Below the pieces are notes generated by a model. That model saw only the letters and a program-made list of their open reading frames with translations. It was not told the origin of the DNA and did not search any database. Both the position numbers and the translations under genes were made by a program. From Photobacterium obscurum (GTDB lineage: Bacteria; Pseudomonadota; Gammaproteobacteria; Enterobacterales; Vibrionaceae), in the NCBI RefSeq assembly GCF_026191635.1, contig NZ_JAKRRW010000002.1, positions 248,001-312,000 on the forward strand: a DNA stretch of 64,000 nt, given 5' to 3'. Shown here one piece after another: positions 61,981 through 64,000 of the stretch (position 1 is the first letter of the stretch; every line of letters begins with the position of its first letter).

Positions 61981-63354
61981 ATGACGAAATTAATCATTCA
62001 AGAATTTATCTCAGCCAGGTCAGTCATTGTTATCATCTCCTGGATTTTCCTTGCCATGGCAATCGCTGTGGTGGGGAGTTTGTACTATTTCCTAAGTTCG
62101 CTAGATAGGCTTGCCGAGACAGAAATCAGGCAAAGAATGAACTTGGCTCTTAAAATCGAAAGACTGCATAGACAAGAGTTGCTTGAAGAGTATTCATATT
62201 GGGATGAAGCTTATGAGAAGATTGTTGTAGAGCATGATGCTCAATGGATTGAAAAAAACTCTGGAGATTACCTTCTAGAAAAAAATGGCTTTGACTTTAG
62301 CGTCGCGGTTGAAGAAGGAAATCAAGCCTCCTACCTGACGAAAAATGAAGATGCGCAGCGGCTTAGCTTTGATGAAATTATGGCTCAAGGCCTCGCGGAG
62401 CTGATGAGTATGTCAGGAAAATCAGACTCGGATACCAAAGCGGTAAGCGGCTATTTACTTTTAGGAGAGAGTCTTTATTTGGTTGCAGGAGGCCCGTTTA
62501 TTGATGAGGAAACAGGGGCTCCTAGAGCTGGCTCTTACTTGGCGTTAGGTACTCGGATGGATAACGAGTACGTAAACATGCTTGCTACCAACTACCAGTT
62601 GTTTGAATTGAAGCTTGACTGGATCGTAAAAAATCAACCTCATAGCATGACGTTACGCTCCCCTATGGGTAATCAGATTGGTCGCTTTTCATGGAAGCCT
62701 TACTCACCTAGCAGAGATATTATCCCTGCTGTCATCTTAGTTATGGCCGTCTTCTCATTGGTAATTATCCTTGTGACTCGACATATTCTGCAAAAGGAAC
62801 AAGCCAATAGAACGAAATATGAAGACAAACTCTATTTCGAAGCCACCAGAGATGCGCTTACTAAGATTAATAATCGAAGATACTTCATGGAAATGGGGAA
62901 CAAAGAGTTCCACTTATACAAGCTTCTGGATAGGCTTTTCACCGTTGTTGTTCTCGATATCGACCACTTTAAGGAAATTAATGACAATTATGGACATAGA
63001 GTCGGGGATAAAGCGTTAATGCACTTTACCCAACTGAGCAGACAGGGGCTGAGAGAGTCAGATATTTTCGGAAGAATTGGGGGAGAAGAATTTGCCATTG
63101 TCTTGCCTGATACCAATGTTAAGAGTGCTGTTGAGGTAGCTAATCAGATTCGAACCTTGCTTGTGGAAAACCCATTGCATATTGACGGCAATACCATCCA
63201 TATGACAGTAAGTGCTGGTATAGTGACGTTAAATAAACAAGCAAACTTTGAAGTATTGCTCGATCAAGCGGATAAAGCCTTATACCAAGCAAAAGGCTGC
63301 GGTCGAAATCGGGTTATGCTCTATAACATATCAACTACGATAGATACGCTTTAG
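61981..63354 (+). CDS. Membrane diguanylate cyclase with periplasmic CHASE4-like sensor
   Basis: The 457-residue enzyme makes c-di-GMP from two GTP. It has a first helix (about 13-36, VIVIISWIFLAMAIAVVGSLYYF), a periplasmic CHASE4-like domain (about 40-255, with EEYSYWDEAYEKIV and RMDNEYVNMLATNY), a second helix (about 248-272) and a GGDEF domain. The active site is GGEEF (367-371), with substrate motifs DIDHFKEINDNYGHRVGDKAL and the inhibitory site RESD (358-361). All residues for an active, product-inhibited cyclase are present. The gene ends inside the convergent antiporter gene (24-base overlap). The ligand is unknown. Confidence 0.92.
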   Translation: MTKLIIQEFISARSVIVIISWIFLAMAIAVVGSLYYFLSSLDRLAETEIRQRMNLALKIERLHRQELLEEYSYWDEAYEKIVVEHDAQWIEKNSGDYLLEKNGFDFSVAVEEGNQASYLTKNEDAQRLSFDEIMAQGLAELMSMSGKSDSDTKAVSGYLLLGESLYLVAGGPFIDEETGAPRAGSYLALGTRMDNEYVNMLATNYQLFELKLDWIVKNQPHSMTLRSPMGNQIGRFSWKPYSPSRDIIPAVILVMAVFSLVIILVTRHILQKEQANRTKYEDKLYFEATRDALTKINNRRYFMEMGNKEFHLYKLLDRLFTVVVLDIDHFKEINDNYGHRVGDKALMHFTQLSRQGLRESDIFGRIGGEEFAIVLPDTNVKSAVEVANQIRTLLVENPLHIDGNTIHMTVSAGIVTLNKQANFEVLLDQADKALYQAKGCGRNRVMLYNISTTIDTL

Positions 63355-64000
63355 CAGTATCGGTGTGACGAGGGTGGTCAGTACCGCCATAATAACAACA
63401 GCGGAAAAGATATGTTCGATGACAGGTGATTCTACCGCATGGCTGTCAAACAGCCCGGCTTTGAGCGCGATATCGGCGACAACCAGCTCGACGGCTCCAC
63501 GGGCACTCATGCCTGCGCCGATGGCCGAGGCTTCCTGCCATGAGAGCCCGACATAGCGAGCAGCAGCTCCGGCACCGACAAACTTGCCAATGAAAGCGGC
63601 AAACAACAAAGCAGCGACAAACACCGGCACCTCAAAGATGGCTGTAAAGTCCAGGTGCAGCCCTATCGAAGCAAAGAAGATCGGTGCCAGAAAGCCATAG
63701 GTCATGGCGGAGGTTTTGTTGCGAACGTCTTCGTAAGCAGACGCATCTATGGTTTTGCGCTCAAAGAACAAGCCAGCTACAAAAGCCCCGATAATATAGT
63801 GCAGCTCAAGCAATTCGGCGAGGACAGAAAAGGCGAGCGCCCAGACTAAGAGTGCGCTGAAGTTAAATTCTTTTTGTTTGATCCCACGCATGAAGCGACC
63901 GCCGAACGGAAATACAAACACACCGATGACGATGGTGATGGCAAAGAAAGCGAGCATTTTGAGCACCAGCAGTGCTATGGCATAGCTGCTGGTAGGTTCG
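63331..64000 (-). CDS. CPA2-type cation/proton antiporter (C-terminal part)
   Basis: The open frame runs from the right edge to the stop at 63331; the 5' end is outside the window, although an internal GTG at 63966 exists. The 223 visible codons show membrane helices 6-12 of a KefB/NapA-like antiporter: FSALLVWALAFSVLAELLELHYIIGAFVAGLFF, YGFLAPIFFASIGLHLDF, KFVGAGAAARYVGLSWQEASAIGAGMSARGAVELVVAD and a final helix. The family exchanges Na+ or K+ for protons across the inner membrane. Its tail overlaps the 3' end of the diguanylate cyclase gene on the other strand. Confidence 0.88.
   Translation of the reverse strand, partial: EPTSSYAIALLVLKMLAFFAITIVIGVFVFPFGGRFMRGIKQKEFNFSALLVWALAFSVLAELLELHYIIGAFVAGLFFERKTIDASAYEDVRNKTSAMTYGFLAPIFFASIGLHLDFTAIFEVPVFVAALLFAAFIGKFVGAGAAARYVGLSWQEASAIGAGMSARGAVELVVADIALKAGLFDSHAVESPVIEHIFSAVVIMAVLTTLVTPILLKRIYRS

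Noticed and set aside
1..64000. CRISPR arrays, tRNA and rRNA genes, intact transposases, prophage genes
   Set aside because: Scanned for regular repeats, clover-leaf-like segments and transposase motifs; none seen.

Overview
The window looks like chromosomal DNA of a marine gammaproteobacterium of the Vibrionaceae, most like Photobacterium, Vibrio or Grimontia. This rests on close YpdA/YpdB and PpsR/PpsA orthologues, an EAL-HDOD protein of CdgJ type, and a T6SS locus of vibrio character. Genus is inference. No rRNA, tRNA, CRISPR array or intact transposase was seen.

Layout. 1-5.7 kb: the 3' end of a fructose PTS permease, a secreted NHL beta-propeller gene followed 16 bp later by a hybrid histidine kinase, and a CHAD protein. 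6-14.5 kb: an accessory metabolic region built around a LysR regulator. One arm runs leftward (ABM monooxygenase-like, NTF2-like, peroxiredoxin-like, lipoprotein esterase, a frameshifted secreted-protein gene, two small DMT exporters). The other runs rightward (AhpD-like protein, a decayed SDR relic, an Old Yellow Enzyme, a secreted ABM paralogue, cytochrome b561). 14.9-18.0 kb: a probably acquired two-gene unit of a signal-peptide-bearing isoaspartyl methyltransferase and a polytopic membrane protein with a spermidine-synthase-like domain. 18.6-23.1 kb: a lipoprotein, then divergent ppsR and ppsA. 23.3-27.1 kb: ypdA, ypdB and yhjX side by side, with a YpdB-type direct repeat upstream of yhjX.

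27.1-59.2 kb: a complete type VI secretion locus. PAAR, a 189-aa protein and VgrG run leftward. Running rightward from an AT-rich divergent region are tssA, hcp, tssB, a 62-codon tssC/tssB chimera, tssC, a second tssC-like gene, tssE, tssF, tssG and clpV. Then come three unknown genes; a four-gene insert (ATP-grasp, MFS with periplasmic sensor domains, two orphan solute-binding proteins); then FHA, tssJ, tssK, tssL, tssM and a Ser/Thr kinase. All 13 core components plus PAAR are present. FHA and the kinase suggest phosphorylation control, but no cognate phosphatase was found here. No toxin or immunity gene was recognised.

59.3-64 kb: an enoyl-CoA hydratase-like gene, two cyclic-di-GMP proteins (EAL-HDOD and CHASE4-like-GGDEF) and the 3' part of a CPA2 antiporter running off the right edge.

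The strongest unusual signal is the short chimeric gene between tssB and tssC. It arose by tandem duplication of the tssB-tssC junction. Over 25 residues it differs from tssB at 13 bases, all synonymous, which suggests it is retained as a translated peptide. Other points of interest are the secreted methyltransferase unit, the unknown genes and transporter-like insert inside the T6SS operon, and several decayed genes in the LysR region.
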